Notes under the pieces: model-generated
Told to the model about the DNA's origin: nothing
Databases searched by the model: none
The model's input: the letters and a program-made list of their open reading frames with translations, nothing else
From: Rhynchopus sp. YZ270_cl-10
Lineage: Eukaryota > Euglenozoa > Diplonemea > Diplonemida > Diplonemidae
Direction of reading: 5' to 3'
NCBI GenBank assembly: GCA_964035575.1
Contig: OZ037844.1
Span: forward strand, 124,001 to 188,000
DNA: 64,000 nucleotides
Shown here: in pieces, positions 1 through 10,586 of the stretch
How positions within the stretch are numbered: the stretch's first letter is position 1
Layout of the letters: each line of letters begins with the position of its first letter
Position numbers and translations under genes: made by a program

Positions 1-320
1 GGCGAGAAGAGAAGTTGAAAGTGTAAAACGTCTCACAGGGGGATACCGAAAAAATTGTAAACGAGTCCTGAGCATGAGTCCGTGCGAAGAATTCATCTTA
101 GAACCGCAAAGGTGCGGAAACATCATCACTTCGGAACCGGGAACAGAGAAACCGGTTCGGTGTCAACTATATTTCTTACCCTTGGTCCTTGTGTTCTTCG
201 ATTTTGACCAGTGCGAGGCGTCTTGTCGCCTTACCCGTGGGTGCACCCTTGTTCCACCTCTGACCGGGTGGGGTGAAGTACCTTCCTCTGAAGTCTGCCC
301 AAAACGACGCGTCCACAGCA
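1..320. repeat. 3' flank of ankyrin gene, shared module
   Basis: No gene is seen here. The stretch from about 130 to 330 is a diverged direct copy of 2215..2445. Both contain the phrases GGAACCGGTC/GAACCGGGA, ACCGGTTC(G/A)GTGTCAA, CTTACCCTTGG and GACCGGGTGGGGTGAAGTAC, and both end at the 3' end of an ankyrin gene read on the minus strand. It therefore duplicated together with the gene and belongs to the tandem unit. Confidence 0.7.
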
Positions 321-1676
321 TCATTCTTCCGCACCGTGCTTGAGGAGAACCTGCACCACATCTGCATGTTGTCTCTGCCTCGCATGGTGCAACGCAGTCC
401 GGCCCAAAAAATCCCTGTGGTTCACATCCACCTCCCGTAATCCCACAAGATAGCGCACACTCTCGATGTGTCCATAAAAAGTCGCAACAATAAGGTATGC
501 TGTGCTATCGTCGTCGTCACCCACACACACGTCCACACCCGCTTCCACCAACATCTGTACAATGTCGAGTTCCCCAATCTCACAAGCACAGTGAAGAGGT
601 GCCCTTCCTAGGCGATTCTGTGCCTCAACATCTGCCCCTGCATCAATGAGCAGCTGCACCACTGAGTGTTTCTGTGCCACTGCGTAGTGTAGTGCAGTGT
701 TGCCCCTGTTATTTGACTGATTCACGTCCACCTCAGGCATGCACAGAAGAGTACGCACAGTCTCGGTGTGTCCATTGGCAGCCGCAAGTGTAAGACACGT
801 ATCTCCGAAGTTTTCTGTGACACACACGTCCGCACCTGCTTTGACCAACACCTCCACAACCTGGAGATCCCCAAAATCGCTCGCCACGAGGATTGGCGAA
901 CGTCCGTTGTTGTGCTTAACCTCAATGTCTGCCCCTGCATCAATGAGCAGCTCCACCACATCTGCACCCGCTGTCTCAACTGCTGCGAGCAACGAGGTGT
1001 AGCCTATCTTATCCTTGTGATTCACGTCGACCTGCGGCAAACCCACAAGATAGCGCACAGTCTCGGTGTGTCCAAATCATGCAGCAATCAGAAGACATGT
1101 AAGCCCATTCTTTTCTGTAGCACTTACGTCCGCACCTACTGTCACCAACATCTTCACAACTGCGAGTGCTCCTGAACAGCAAGACCAGTGCAGAGGCGAA
1201 CGTCCCATGTCGTCCTTTGTCTCAATGTCTGCCCCTGCATCAATGAACACCTGAAACACTGCAGGGTCCTCCCACATGGCTGGACAGGCACGGTCTTTGA
1301 TGTCCTCCTGCCCGTGTGGGACAAACGCAACGTTGCTGCAGACTGACTTCCAATGCTGCAAGAGGACCTCCGTGCACGCAGTGTGGTCTGCGTGGATGCA
1401 CTCACTCAGCAGCATCCCGAAGCCCATCTGCGTTGTCTCAACATACGGAAGAAGCAGTGCGAGGCATTCATCGTGGTTCCCTCTGCATGCCTCGTGCACA
1501 GCATCGAAAGCAACCGTTTTGCTGTCTGTGTCTGGGCTGAGCTTCTCAAGTCCCGCCCGCACGGCAGTCGTGTCGCCGTTCCTGGCAGCCTCCACCAAGA
1601 CCTCGTCTGCAGAAAGCTCTCTTCTCTTTGGTGCCTTCTCGTCAGGTGTGCTGTCTGCGTGTTGCTCCTTCGACAT
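321..1676 (-). pseudogene. Ankyrin-repeat protein, one in-frame stop
   Basis: A minus-strand reading frame of 451 codons starts with MSKEQHADSTPDEKAPKRR and ends LLKHGAEE, the same ends as the complete paralogue at 15733..17400 (555 residues), but about one 100-residue block shorter. The frame is continuous except for a TGA at 1077..1079, lying between LLIAA and FGHTETVRYLVGL. No frameshift is needed. The paralogues have F, Y, V, H or G at that position, so a recoded conserved residue is unlikely. The N-terminal 120 residues are a helical, ankyrin-like head (ARNGDTTAVRAGLEKL). The rest is ankyrin units with the usual TPLH-type and GADV turns. It is probably a recent pseudogene, or it yields a 199-residue head-only protein. 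Ankyrin repeats bind other proteins; the partner here is unknown. Confidence 0.75.
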
Positions 1677-2433
1677 GGTTTGTGAAGATGTTGATATTCA
1701 ACGTTGTGTCTTTTATGCTGCTTCTTTTTGTGGAGGTTGTGAGGTGAGTGGTGTCCCTGAACTGCCTCCCACCCCTGACAAGCACAGCCACAGTGGAAAC
1801 GGGTGGTGTGGAAGTCTCCCTCCTGAGGGTGGGGTGGGAATCTATCTGCCTTGAGACAAGGAGGTGAGGGAGGGGGTCTGTAAGATAAAAACATCATTCA
1901 GTCTTGTTCATGTTCATAATGTATTTGCATACCCCAACCCTCCCCACTCAGTAAGATTATGAACGGGAAAGAGAATGCACGTTATGAACAAACCCCGTTC
2001 ATATTGTGCGAAGAATTAGTTTGCAGCCGAATTTTGCATTCAAACTCGGTGATCATCCTACTAAGTGTGCACGAGTCCCTCTCGCTCCTCTGAAGGTGAC
2101 ATTTGACACCTTCTGTGGTGTTCCTGACACCCTGCTATTTCGTAGCACGTTCGGTGCTTTTTGGGGTAAAATCTACTGAAGCTTTTTGATACGAAAAATT
2201 CATATCAGAATCACAACGTTGGGGAACCGGTCATTTCGGAACCGCAAACAGAGAAACCGGTTCAGTGTCAAATATATTTCTTACCCTTGGGTCCTTTCTA
2301 TGTTCTTTGACCAGTGCCAGGCGTCTCGTCGCACCTACCCCATGGGTGCGCCATTGTACCCGCTCTGACCGGGTGGGGTGAAGTACCTTCCTCTGAAGTC
2401 TGCCCACTAAATGTGGTCGACGCGTCCACAGCA
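1677..2433. repeat. Ankyrin-unit spacer with duplicated modules
   Basis: No gene is seen. 1850..1975 matches 17575..17705 almost base for base (phrases CATCATTCAGTCTTGTTCATG and CCTCCCCACTCAGTAAG). 1995..2050 matches 18000..18055 (TGTGCGAAGAATTAGTTTGC). 2215..2433 is the 3'-flank module also seen at 130..320. The spacer is therefore the upstream flank of one ankyrin gene joined to the downstream flank of the next. Confidence 0.7.
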
Positions 2434-2761
2434 TCATTCTTCTGCACCGTGCTTGAGGAGAACCTGCACCACATCTGTATGTTGTTTCTGCCTCGCATGG
2501 TGCAACGCAGTCTCGCCTCTATAATCCCTGTGGTTCACGTTGTTCAAGCCCACAAGATAGCGCACAGTCTCGGTGTGTCCATGCTGTGCCGCAACAATAA
2601 GGCATGTCGGTGTGTCGATGATGTGCCTTAACAACAAGATGTGTTGTGATATTGTTGTCGTCCACCACACTCACGTCCACACCTGCTTCCAGCAACCTCC
2701 GCCCAATTTCGCGTTTTCCATCAGCACAGGGAAAGGTATGATTTCATCGATATCTGTTGCC
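2434..2761 (-). pseudogene. Decayed 3' end of ankyrin gene
   Basis: Downstream of the stop of the 2762..4138 gene the minus strand still encodes ankyrin pieces: RRLLEAGVDVSVVDDN, then in another frame HGHTETVRYLVGLNNVNHRD and finally ALHHARQKQHTDVVQVLLK followed by HGAEE and a stop, the family's normal C-terminus. The pieces are out of frame with each other and the middle unit is eroded. This is the lost C-terminal third of that gene. The same decay pattern is present at 8333..8573. Confidence 0.7.
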
Positions 2762-4138
2762 TCAACCGACTGCCCCTGTATCAATGAGCAGCTGCACAAC
2801 ATTTGAGTGCTTCTGTAACACCGCGAGACGCAGTGGAGTCTTGCCCCTGTTATTTGACTGATTCACGTCCACCCCAGGCATGCACAGAAGAGTACGCACA
2901 GTCTCCGTGTGTCCTTTGGCAGCCGCAAGTGTAAGACACGTCTCTCCTTTGTTGTCTGTGACACACACGTCCGCACCTGCTTTGAGCAACACCTCCACAA
3001 CACGGAGATTCCCACACCGACTCGCCACGAGGAGTGGCGAACGTCTGTCACTGCGCTTAGCCTCAATGTCTGCCCCTGCATCAATGAGCACCTCCACCAC
3101 ATCTGCACCCGCCTTCTCAACTGCTGCGAGTAACGAGGTGAAGCCATCCTTATCCTTGTGACTCAGGTCGACCTGCGGCAAACCCACAAGATAGCGCACA
3201 GTCTCGGTGTGTCCATGATATGCAGCAAGAATAAGAGATGTAGCTCCCTTGCTTGTCGTGGCACGCACTTCCGCACCTGCTGCCACCAACATCTTCACAA
3301 TTGGCTGACTCCCATTCTTGCAAGCATACATAAGAGGTGTCCTTGAGTGCTTGTCCCTTGTCTCGATGTCTGCCCCTGCATCAATAAGAACCTTCACCAC
3401 ATCTGCGTGATTTTCATGTACTGCATCGAGCAACGCAGACGAGTCGCCATCACATTTGTGATTCAGCTTAACACCCTGCAAGCCCTCCAAACCCACAAGA
3501 TAGCGCACAGTCTCGGTGTGTCCAAAAAATGCCGCAAGCAAAAGACATGTGCGTCCTTTGTTGCCTGTGACAAGCACGTCCGCACCTGCTTCAACCAACA
3601 TCTTCACAACGTTGAGCTCGCCTGAAACGCTCGCCCTGAGCAGAGGCGAACGTCCATTCTCATCCTTTGTCTCGATGTCTGCCCCTGCATCAATGAACAC
3701 CTGAAACACTGCAGGGTCTGCCCACATGGCTGGACAGGGACGAGGTGTCGCACATCGGATGTCTGCCTCCTGCCCGTGTGGGACAAACGCGACGTTGCTG
3801 CAGACTGACTTCCAATGCTGCAAGAGGACCTCCGTGCACGCAGTGTGGTCTGCGTGGATGCACTCACTCAGCAGCATCCCGAAGCCCATCTGCGTTGTCT
3901 CAACATACGGAAGAAGCAGTGCGAGGCATTCATCGTGGTTCCCTCTGCATGCCTCGTGCACAGCATCGAAGGCAACCGTTTTGCTGTCTGTGTCTGGGCT
4001 GAGCTTCTCAAGTCCCACCCGCACGGCAGTCGTGTCGCCGTTCCTGGCAGCCTCCACCAAGACCGAGTCTGCAGAAAGCGTTCTTCTCTTTGGTGCCTTC
4101 TCGTCAGGTGTGCTGTCTGCGTGTTGCTCCTTCGACAT
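2762..4138 (-). CDS. Ankyrin-repeat protein, C-terminally truncated
   Basis: An intact ATG-initiated frame of 458 residues. Residues 1-120 are the conserved head shared with its paralogues (MSKEQHADSTPDEKAPKRR, then ARNGDTTAVRVGLEKLSPD). From about residue 125 come ankyrin units with the consensus DAGADIETKDENGRSPLL, VVKMLVEAGADV and GHTETVRYLVGL. Four units form a higher-order block of about 130 residues that recurs. Compared with the 555-residue paralogue the protein stops early at LLIDTGAVG, and relic sequence of the missing part lies downstream. It is probably a cytoplasmic scaffold or binding protein. It could be expressed in shortened form or be an early pseudogene. Intronless, on the same strand as all neighbours. 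Confidence 0.75.
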   Translation of the reverse strand: MSKEQHADSTPDEKAPKRRTLSADSVLVEAARNGDTTAVRVGLEKLSPDTDSKTVAFDAVHEACRGNHDECLALLLPYVETTQMGFGMLLSECIHADHTACTEVLLQHWKSVCSNVAFVPHGQEADIRCATPRPCPAMWADPAVFQVFIDAGADIETKDENGRSPLLRASVSGELNVVKMLVEAGADVLVTGNKGRTCLLLAAFFGHTETVRYLVGLEGLQGVKLNHKCDGDSSALLDAVHENHADVVKVLIDAGADIETRDKHSRTPLMYACKNGSQPIVKMLVAAGAEVRATTSKGATSLILAAYHGHTETVRYLVGLPQVDLSHKDKDGFTSLLAAVEKAGADVVEVLIDAGADIEAKRSDRRSPLLVASRCGNLRVVEVLLKAGADVCVTDNKGETCLTLAAAKGHTETVRTLLCMPGVDVNQSNNRGKTPLRLAVLQKHSNVVQLLIDTGAVG

Positions 4139-5202
4139 GGTTTGTGAAGATGTTGATATTCAATGTTGTGTCTTTTATGCTGTTTCTTTTTGTGGAGGTT
4201 GTGAGGTGAGTGGTGGGTGTCCCTGAACTGCCTCCCACACCTGACAAGCACAACCATAGTGGAAACGGGTGGTGTGGAAGTCTCCCTCCTGAGGGTGGTG
4301 GTGGGAATCTATCTGCCTTGAAACGAGGAGGTGGACGTTATCTAGGTGTGGAAACCGTGTGCATTGCCAAGCAGAGTTTACACAATCATTGACCCAAAAA
4401 AAGAGAATTCTGCAAAAGATCAAAGATGGACCAAGCCTCATATGCATGGGGTAACCTTTGGAAATAAAGTGTAGCTTTTCATGACAGAAAATACAGGCAG
4501 CACCAGTAACCCATGATACACGGGATAAAGAGGACCGTGCATGACTGTACGATAACAGATAAACAGGGGGGGAAAGATAGCTTTTATTACTTATCGACGA
4601 ACCTCAAAGGCTCGTTCTGTGATTTGCGAACTAAAAAAATCACATCCTTCGAACAACAAACAGGAAAAAGAAAAGGCGAAGTACAAAACGTCACCATGTC
4701 ATCACAAAGAGGCACCGTGCTGCTGCAAGACCCATGAGAGAAGATAGGACGGCTGCAACATCCTTTGGTTGGGTAAGCAGCCTCACCGAAACCTTTGCTT
4801 TGCATGTTTAAGAGAAGGGGTAACACGGAGAAGAGTTGAGATGAACCTGAGCCTCTCTGTGCTTCGTCACCTCATAAAAGGGAAAGCAAGATGTAATAAA
4901 ACAAACCGACAGTCAACAACACGGGTCGTGCAAAGTTCTTTTGTGCCGGGATGTGGTTTTGGATATGTGAAGCGCCTGTGACCCACCTGTCGCGCAAGAT
5001 CATTCCCTCCCCCACCCAGCCCCCCTTCAACCCGGACCCCTTGTCTTTGCTTCCCTCCCCCTCCCCTAGTTCAGACGCAATGGCATCTTCCCCTTTTCGT
5101 GCACTGCTTAGTGGTGTCGCTCCGTAATATTTTACCATAATCTTCTATACCTCACCCCCCACCCTTTTGCTTTAACCTTTCTCGCACATCCGCCCCCCCC
5201 CG
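4139..5202. other. Spacer upstream of truncated ankyrin gene
   Basis: No convincing gene. 4139..4320 is the family's upstream flank. 4330..4515 is a duplicated module (see its entry). 4540..4800 is unremarkable AT-rich sequence. A copy of the dispersed stem-loop repeat lies at 4840..4872. An 88-codon ATG frame on the minus strand (4872..5138, starting MVKYYGATPLSSARKGED) has no recognisable domain, and I do not call it. Confidence 0.5.
4330..4515 (+). repeat. 186-bp duplicated spacer module, copy 1
   Basis: It is nearly identical to 18377..18563, sharing phrases such as TATCTAGGTGTGGAAACCGT, AGTTTACACAATCATTGACC and ATACAGGCAGCACC. Each copy lies some 200 to 1000 bases upstream of an ankyrin gene. 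No terminal inverted repeats were seen, so duplication with the gene unit is the likeliest origin. Confidence 0.75.
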
Positions 5203-6787
5203 TAGGGGATACGACTCCAGCCATTTTGGCTGGGACCAAACGCACGGAAAATTCATTTGGCATTATCTGGCCATCTCCAAGGCAACTGCGGGTGAAAAAC
5301 ACCCTCAGAGTGGGTCACAGGGGGCCTGTGGGTCGAAAAACGACCCAGAAGCCACCCCAGAATACAAAAAAAATGTTTTATTGTTCACTTTGTCAAAATC
5401 TCTTTGTTTTTCTCTTTGTCTATTTTTCCTGCATTTTTGATTCTCTTCTTTGTACTTTCTTTTGTTTTGGTTGTTGTTAGATAAGCTCAATCGCCTATCG
5501 AGTTCTGTGAATAGCACGGAACTCCTTTTCATGTGTATCCATGGAAATCAGTATCATATGTGATACCGGGGAAAAATTTTGAAAAAAGGTGTCGTTTGAG
5601 AAAAACAAACAAACGGACGCGCTGTGTGAAAAACGAGTGTTTCTCTGCGCGTGATATTTTGTGGGGAAGAATAAAACATTATGAAAAAAGCTCGTTGCGT
5701 TCCTACTATCGTTTCCGCTGCGCTCTCACTAGCGTTCCCACTCCATTCGGTTTTCTCTTACTTAGAAAAAAATAGTGAAAAAACGGCTTTTTTCACGTTT
5801 TGGCCACTTTGGGCAAAATAGCGATTTTTCGAGAAAAAAATCAAAAACCGGGATATTTTTTGACATCACAAAGCCTCCTTTGGCACAAATATACCCCAAA
5901 AGTGGCCTGTGAGTCCATTCCAACCTGTTTTGGACATATTTGACACTTTTGGAAGTGTTTTTTTGGTGTTTTTAGGTCAAAAAAATGCCCAAGACGTCCC
6001 CAAGACATCCCCAAGACACTTTGCACACCCCCTGTTACGGTCATATTTTTTTCGTTTTTTTGCCTGAAACCCCCAAAATACCCCTCCCGGACCCCACATA
6101 GTCCCGAATATCCATCACACACCCACTCAGAGTGAGTAGAAGCACCCCAAAAAAAATATTTTTTAAAGCCCTAAAATTGTGCTTCAGTTTCGGCAGCATC
6201 CATGTTGAAGTTGAAGGGCTTTAAAAAATATTTTTTTTGGGGTGCTTCTACTCACTCTGAGTGGGTGTGTGATGGATATTCGGGACTATGTGGGGTCCGG
6301 GAGGGGTATTTTGGGGGTTTCAGGCAAAAAAACGAAAAAAATATGACCGTAACAGGGGGTGTGCAAAGTGTCTTGGGGATGTCTTGGGGACGTCTTGGGC
6401 ATTTTTTTGACCTAAAAACACCAAAAAAACACTTCCAAAAGTGTCAAATATGTCCAAAACAGGTTGGAATGGACTCACAGGCCACTTTTGGGGTATATTT
6501 GTGCCAAAGGAGGCTTTGTGATGTCAAAAAATATCCCGGTTTTTGATTTTTTTCTCGAAAAATCGCTATTTTGCCCAAAGTGGCCAAAACGTGAAAAAAG
6601 CCGTTTTTTCACTATTTTTTTCCATTTTTTTGTATTCTGGGGTGGCTTCTGGGTCGTTTTTCGACCCACAGGCCCCCTGTGACCCACTCTGAGGGTGTTT
6701 TTCACCCGCAGTTGCCTTGGAGATGACCAGATAATGCCAAATGAATTTTCCGTGCGCAAAAAATGGCTGGAGTCGTACCCCCTAGCC
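5203..6787. mobile_element. Foldback (giant inverted-repeat) element
   Basis: Two arms of about 570 bases are reverse complements of each other around a 44-base loop at 6172..6215. The right arm is 6216..6787. The left arm is 5203..6171, split by an extra 390-base segment at 5375..5768 that has no counterpart on the right. The outer ends read TACGACTCCAGCCATTTT on the left and its complement on the right. Arm identity is very high over the inner 430 bases, including the same 93-codon open frame in each arm, so the palindrome is young or is corrected by conversion. No transposase frame is present. It is either a foldback transposon or an inverted duplication. Confidence 0.8.
5375..5768 (+). 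repeat. Insert in foldback arm, dispersed repeat family
   Basis: This segment interrupts the left arm of the foldback element within an A-rich stretch. Parts recur elsewhere: 5524..5768 resembles 36245..36440 (CCATGGAAA, GTGATACCGGGG, GAATAAAACATTATGAAAAA). 5617..5756 resembles 43033..43165 (AAAAAGCTCGTTGC, CTATCGTTTCCGCTGCGCTC). 5375..5470 resembles 37862..37940 (TTTTGTCAAAATCTCTTTGT). It is a short, non-coding, multi-copy element, SINE- or MITE-like, of unknown type. Confidence 0.65.
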
Positions 6788-7040
6788 CCCCCCCCGTCCC
6801 CTATCAAAAAAGGAAAAGAAGACTATCGCATCAGACAGCTGACTTAAAAAGAGATGTGGTTTTGGGGAGCCCTCTTTCGAGTCTCGACTAAGTGTGAAAT
6901 GCAATTTCGATATTTTCAAAATCTTTTTCGAGATCTCGATGCTCCCCGTCAACAGTAGATAAAGATTTCTTGTGTAGAATTCGAGAAGAAAATTAGAAAA
7001 TAAAAATGTTTTTATGCTGGGCAGTGGGAGTGTCTCCCCT

Positions 7041-8255
7041 TCACGAACACACACACCTACAGCGTTGTGAGTCCGTTGCCACAACAGTTCCTTCCAAGGG
7101 GAGGGGACGGGGACGGGGGGGACCATGTTGCAGGGCGTCCTGCTCTGACACCTGCATGTTGATGGCAGCAATGTCGAGCACCGAGGTGACGCTTCCGACA
7201 ACGACCAGCCTGCGCCCGTCTGTCGAGGCATGCACAGACCACACGAAGCCGACGTCGATGCGTCCCATGGGGGCTCCACTGCGTGCGTCCCACTGCTGCA
7301 CACTCGTGGTAGAGGCCGTGAAGAGGTATCGCGAGCACGCACTGAAACAGGCACCATTTAAAGTGTCTTCTCCACCGGGCAGTGTGCAGAGGGCCTGCCC
7401 GGAGACGATGTCAATGGTGCCGACGGCGCGCTTGTCGCAGCTCAACACTGCAACTGCAAGGCTTGCGTCGGGAGAAAACGATGGTCGCAACATAGCTACC
7501 CAGCACAGCCTTGTCTCCACACGGTGCACCACACGCAGCTCAGGGGTGTCCAGACGGCACACCACAGTGGTCGGGTCTCTGTTGCTCAATAACAGCGTCT
7601 CGCAGGGTGACACTGCAAAGCAGTATCCACAGTGATCAATGGTGCGCATCTTCACCCCCTCGCAGGAGTACTGTACGATCTGCTCACTGGTCCCAATCAG
7701 CACCGCCTCGGTGACCCGCATGGCCACAAGGCTCCGAACCGTGTCTCCCATATGGACCACAACCTCTGCACCGCTGTCCCGCAGTCGAAAGTACACAGCA
7801 TTGCTCAGTGCACTAAAGTAGACGATGTGGTGTGGCATGAGAACCATCTTATACAAAGGTTCACCAGTGGGAGGGAGAGGTGTGACCTCGGTGGTGACGA
7901 GGTTGATGGTGGTCAAGTGTTCGTCACCCACTACTACGAGTGTGCCCTCGCATACGTCTCCGATGGAGGCTCTCACAGGATAGCGCTTCGGCACCCACAC
8001 ACCACTGTCCTGCTTCCGTCTGCTCACATAGGCAGTCCCGCCTGCGCACAGTGCGGTGTGGGCAATCAGAACCTCCGGAGCCAGCACCTCACCATCAGCA
8101 CCATCCACACACAGCCCCACTGCCTCGGCCGGCAACACGCTCTGTGGGTACAACACCGCAACAGCACGCTCCTGCAGATCTGCAGCACTGCAACCCTCCT
8201 CCACCTCTGCAGCACAGCGTTGTCCAGATGTTGTGCATTCAAACCATATCTCCAT
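7041..8255 (-). CDS. Divergent WD40-like propeller protein
   Basis: 404 residues, taking the ATG at 8255 (MEIWFECTTSGQR). The longer frame upstream lacks a supporting ATG context. Residues 1-80 look like a beta-grasp or ubiquitin-like fold (inference from strand spacing and the LQERAVAVLYP helix). Residues 90-390 form a beta propeller with weak WD40-type units: FAVSPCETLLLSN, PSFSPDASLAVAVL, FSACSRYLFTASTTSVQQWD and STDGRRLVVVG. The same two-part plan is seen in the six genes at 32-41 kb, but sequence identity is low, so this is a distant member. It probably binds proteins; no enzyme motif is seen. It is intronless and sits between two ankyrin genes. Confidence 0.75.
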   Translation of the reverse strand: MEIWFECTTSGQRCAAEVEEGCSAADLQERAVAVLYPQSVLPAEAVGLCVDGADGEVLAPEVLIAHTALCAGGTAYVSRRKQDSGVWVPKRYPVRASIGDVCEGTLVVVGDEHLTTINLVTTEVTPLPPTGEPLYKMVLMPHHIVYFSALSNAVYFRLRDSGAEVVVHMGDTVRSLVAMRVTEAVLIGTSEQIVQYSCEGVKMRTIDHCGYCFAVSPCETLLLSNRDPTTVVCRLDTPELRVVHRVETRLCWVAMLRPSFSPDASLAVAVLSCDKRAVGTIDIVSGQALCTLPGGEDTLNGACFSACSRYLFTASTTSVQQWDARSGAPMGRIDVGFVWSVHASTDGRRLVVVGSVTSVLDIAAINMQVSEQDALQHGPPRPRPLPLEGTVVATDSQRCRCVCS

Positions 8256-8332
8256 TGTGTGACTCTCTGAGAGGGGGCGGTGGGAGAAGCAGGGTGTCTG
8301 TATGCTGAGTGGATGGGGGATGTTTAAGTGAA

Positions 8333-8573
8333 TCATTCTTCTGCACCGTGCTTGAGGAGAACCTGCACCACATCTGCATGTTGTTTCTGCCTCACTTGGT
8401 GCAACGCACTGTGGACCAAAATATCCCTGTGGTTCATATCCACCTCCCGCAAACCCAAGATAGCGCACAGTCTCGGTGTGTCGATGACGTGCCGCAACAA
8501 CAAGATGTATTGTGATTGTTGTCGCATGACGCTATGTATACAACGCGTTGTACGTGGTATGGTTGTCTGTGCC
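8333..8573 (-). pseudogene. Decayed 3' end of fused ankyrin gene
   Basis: The minus strand keeps the family's C-terminal piece (LGLREVDMNHRDILV, VRQKQHADVVQVLLK, HGAEE, stop) downstream of the stop that ends the 8574..10586 frame. The unit between is eroded. The layout copies that at 2434..2761, including a stop straight after GAVG, so the two genes inherited or exchanged this damaged end. Confidence 0.7.
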
Positions 8574-10586
8574 TCAACCGACTGCCCCTGCATCAATGAG
8601 CAGCTGCACCACATCTGAGTGCTTCTTTGCCGTTGCGCGGCGCAGTGAAGTCTTGCCCCTGTTATTTGACTGATTCACGTCCACCTCAGGCATGCACAGA
8701 AGAGTACGCACAGTCTCGGTGTGTCCTTTGGCAGCCGCAAGTGTAAGACACGTCTCTCCTTTGTTGTCTGTGACACACACGTCCGCACCTGCTTTGAGCA
8801 ACACCTCCACAACACGGAGATTCCCACACCGACTCGCCACGAGGAGTGACGAACGTCCGTCGTTGTGCTTAACCTCAACATCAGCCCCTGCATCAATGAG
8901 CACCTCCACCACATCTGCACCCGGCTTCTCAACTGCTGCGAGCAACGAAGTGTAGCCTTCCTTATCCTTGTGACTCACATCAACCTGCGGCAAACCAACA
9001 AGATAGCGCACAGTCTCGGTGTGTCCAAATCCTGAGGCAAAAAAAATATTTGTACATTCATTCTTTTCTGTGGCACGCACGTCCGCACCTGCTTCCACCA
9101 ACATCTTCACAATTGGCTGACTCCCTTTCTGGCAAGCATATATCAGAGGTGTCCACAAGTCCGTGTTCCTTGTCTCGATGTCTGCCCCTGCATCAATAAG
9201 AACCTTCACCACATCTGCGTGCTTTCGATCTGCTGCACAGAACAACGCAGACCAGTCGTCATCAGCTTTGTGATTCACTTTAACACCCTGCAAGCCCTTC
9301 AAACCCACAAGATAGCGCACAGTCTCGGTGTGTCCATGATGTGCCGCAAGGATAAGACAGGTGTTTCCGTAGTTGCACGTACCGCACACTCCCGCACCTG
9401 CTTCAACCAACATCTTCACAACTGCGAGTGCTCCTGAACGGCAAGCCAAGTGCAGAGGTGAACGTCCAATTTCGTCCTTTGTCTCGATGTCTTCCCCTGC
9501 ATCAATGAGCACCTGACACACTGCAGGGTCCGCCCACATGGCTGGACAGGGTCGCTCATTCTTGTCCTCCTTCCCGTGTGGGACAAACGCAACGTTGCTG
9601 CAGACTGACTTCCAATGCTGCAAGAGGACCTCCGTGCACGCAGTGTGGTCTGCGTGGATGCACTCACTCAGCAGCATCCCGAAGCCCATCTGCGTTGTCT
9701 CAACATACGGAAGAAGCAGTGCGAGGCATTCATCGTGGTTCCCTCTGCATGCCTCGTGCACAGCATCGAAGGCAACCGTTTTGCTGTCTGTGTCTGGGCT
9801 GAGCTTCTCAAGTGCCACCCGCACGGCAGTCGTGTCGCCGTTCCTGTCAGTCACGGAGGCGAAGGCCCCTACAAGCACTGCACGCAGCACAAGAGCTGCC
9901 TCCTCATCAACAGGCTTGCCCACAGCACCGCCAGAAAGAAGTGCCTTCACACAGGCAAGGTGATGCCCAGCAACAGCAGCATCCAGCGCAGTCATCCCAT
10001 CAACACAGTGTTCGCAGTCTGCACCCTTCGCAACAAGAAACTGCACCACATCCGCATCGCCACGGCACGCTGCAATGTACAGCGGACGTGCACAGCTCAC
10101 GTCATTCTCACTGTGCACCTCCAGCCCTGCCCCAGACGCGACGAGCAGCTCTGCACTCGCAAAATCCCCAAGGTGTGCAGCCACACACAACGGCTTGATG
10201 GGCCTCCCATTCAGGTCCAGCTTGTGTTCCTTCAGCAGCATCGCAAGCACCTCCACTCGCTTCAGGTGCAGACAGGTCAGCAGGAGCTCGTCCACATCGA
10301 CTTCCAAGCAGACACGGGTGTTGTCCGAGCATGACTTCCAATGCTGCAAGAGGACCTCCGTGCACGCAGTGTGGTCTGCGTGGACGCACTCACTCAGCAG
10401 GATCCCAAAGCCGTTCGTTCGGTCAACGTAGTGGGGAAGAAGCAGTGCGAGGCATTCATCGTGGTTCCCTCTGCATGCCTCGTGCACAGCATCGAAGGCA
10501 ACCGTTTTGCTGTCTGTGTCTGGGCTGAGCTTCTCAAGTGTCACCCGCACGGCAGTCGTGTCGCCGTTCCTGGCAGCCTCCACCAA
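8574..10586 (-). pseudogene. Fused ankyrin gene lacking its start codon
   Basis: An open frame of 670 codons on the minus strand with no ATG near its 5' end; it opens at a TTG codon, and the first in-frame ATG is codon 198. It joins two family heads. Codons 1-247 are one head (ARNGDTTAVRVTLEKL) followed by ankyrin units of a different flavour (LDLNGRPIKPLCVAAHLGD, LVASGAGLEVHSEND, LVAKGADCEHCVDGMTALD). At codon 248 the sequence restarts with RNGDTTAVRVALEKL, a second head, and continues with standard family ankyrins to GAVG. The normal start region was lost by a deletion of about 100 bases between GTTGCTCC and CCCTGAACTGCC, and a 5-base tandem duplication (AAGAC, near 10586) shifts the frame of the remaining leader. 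It is probably a pseudogene unless a non-AUG or upstream start is used. Confidence 0.7.

Noticed and set aside
1077-1079. TGA as selenocysteine or reassigned codon
   Set aside because: The site is variable and non-catalytic in paralogues, and TGA-free frames elsewhere in the window show a standard code.
8256-8468. Longer N-terminus for the 7041 propeller gene
   Set aside because: The extra residues are unlike the related family heads, and the ATG at 8255 places a plausible folded head at the N-terminus.
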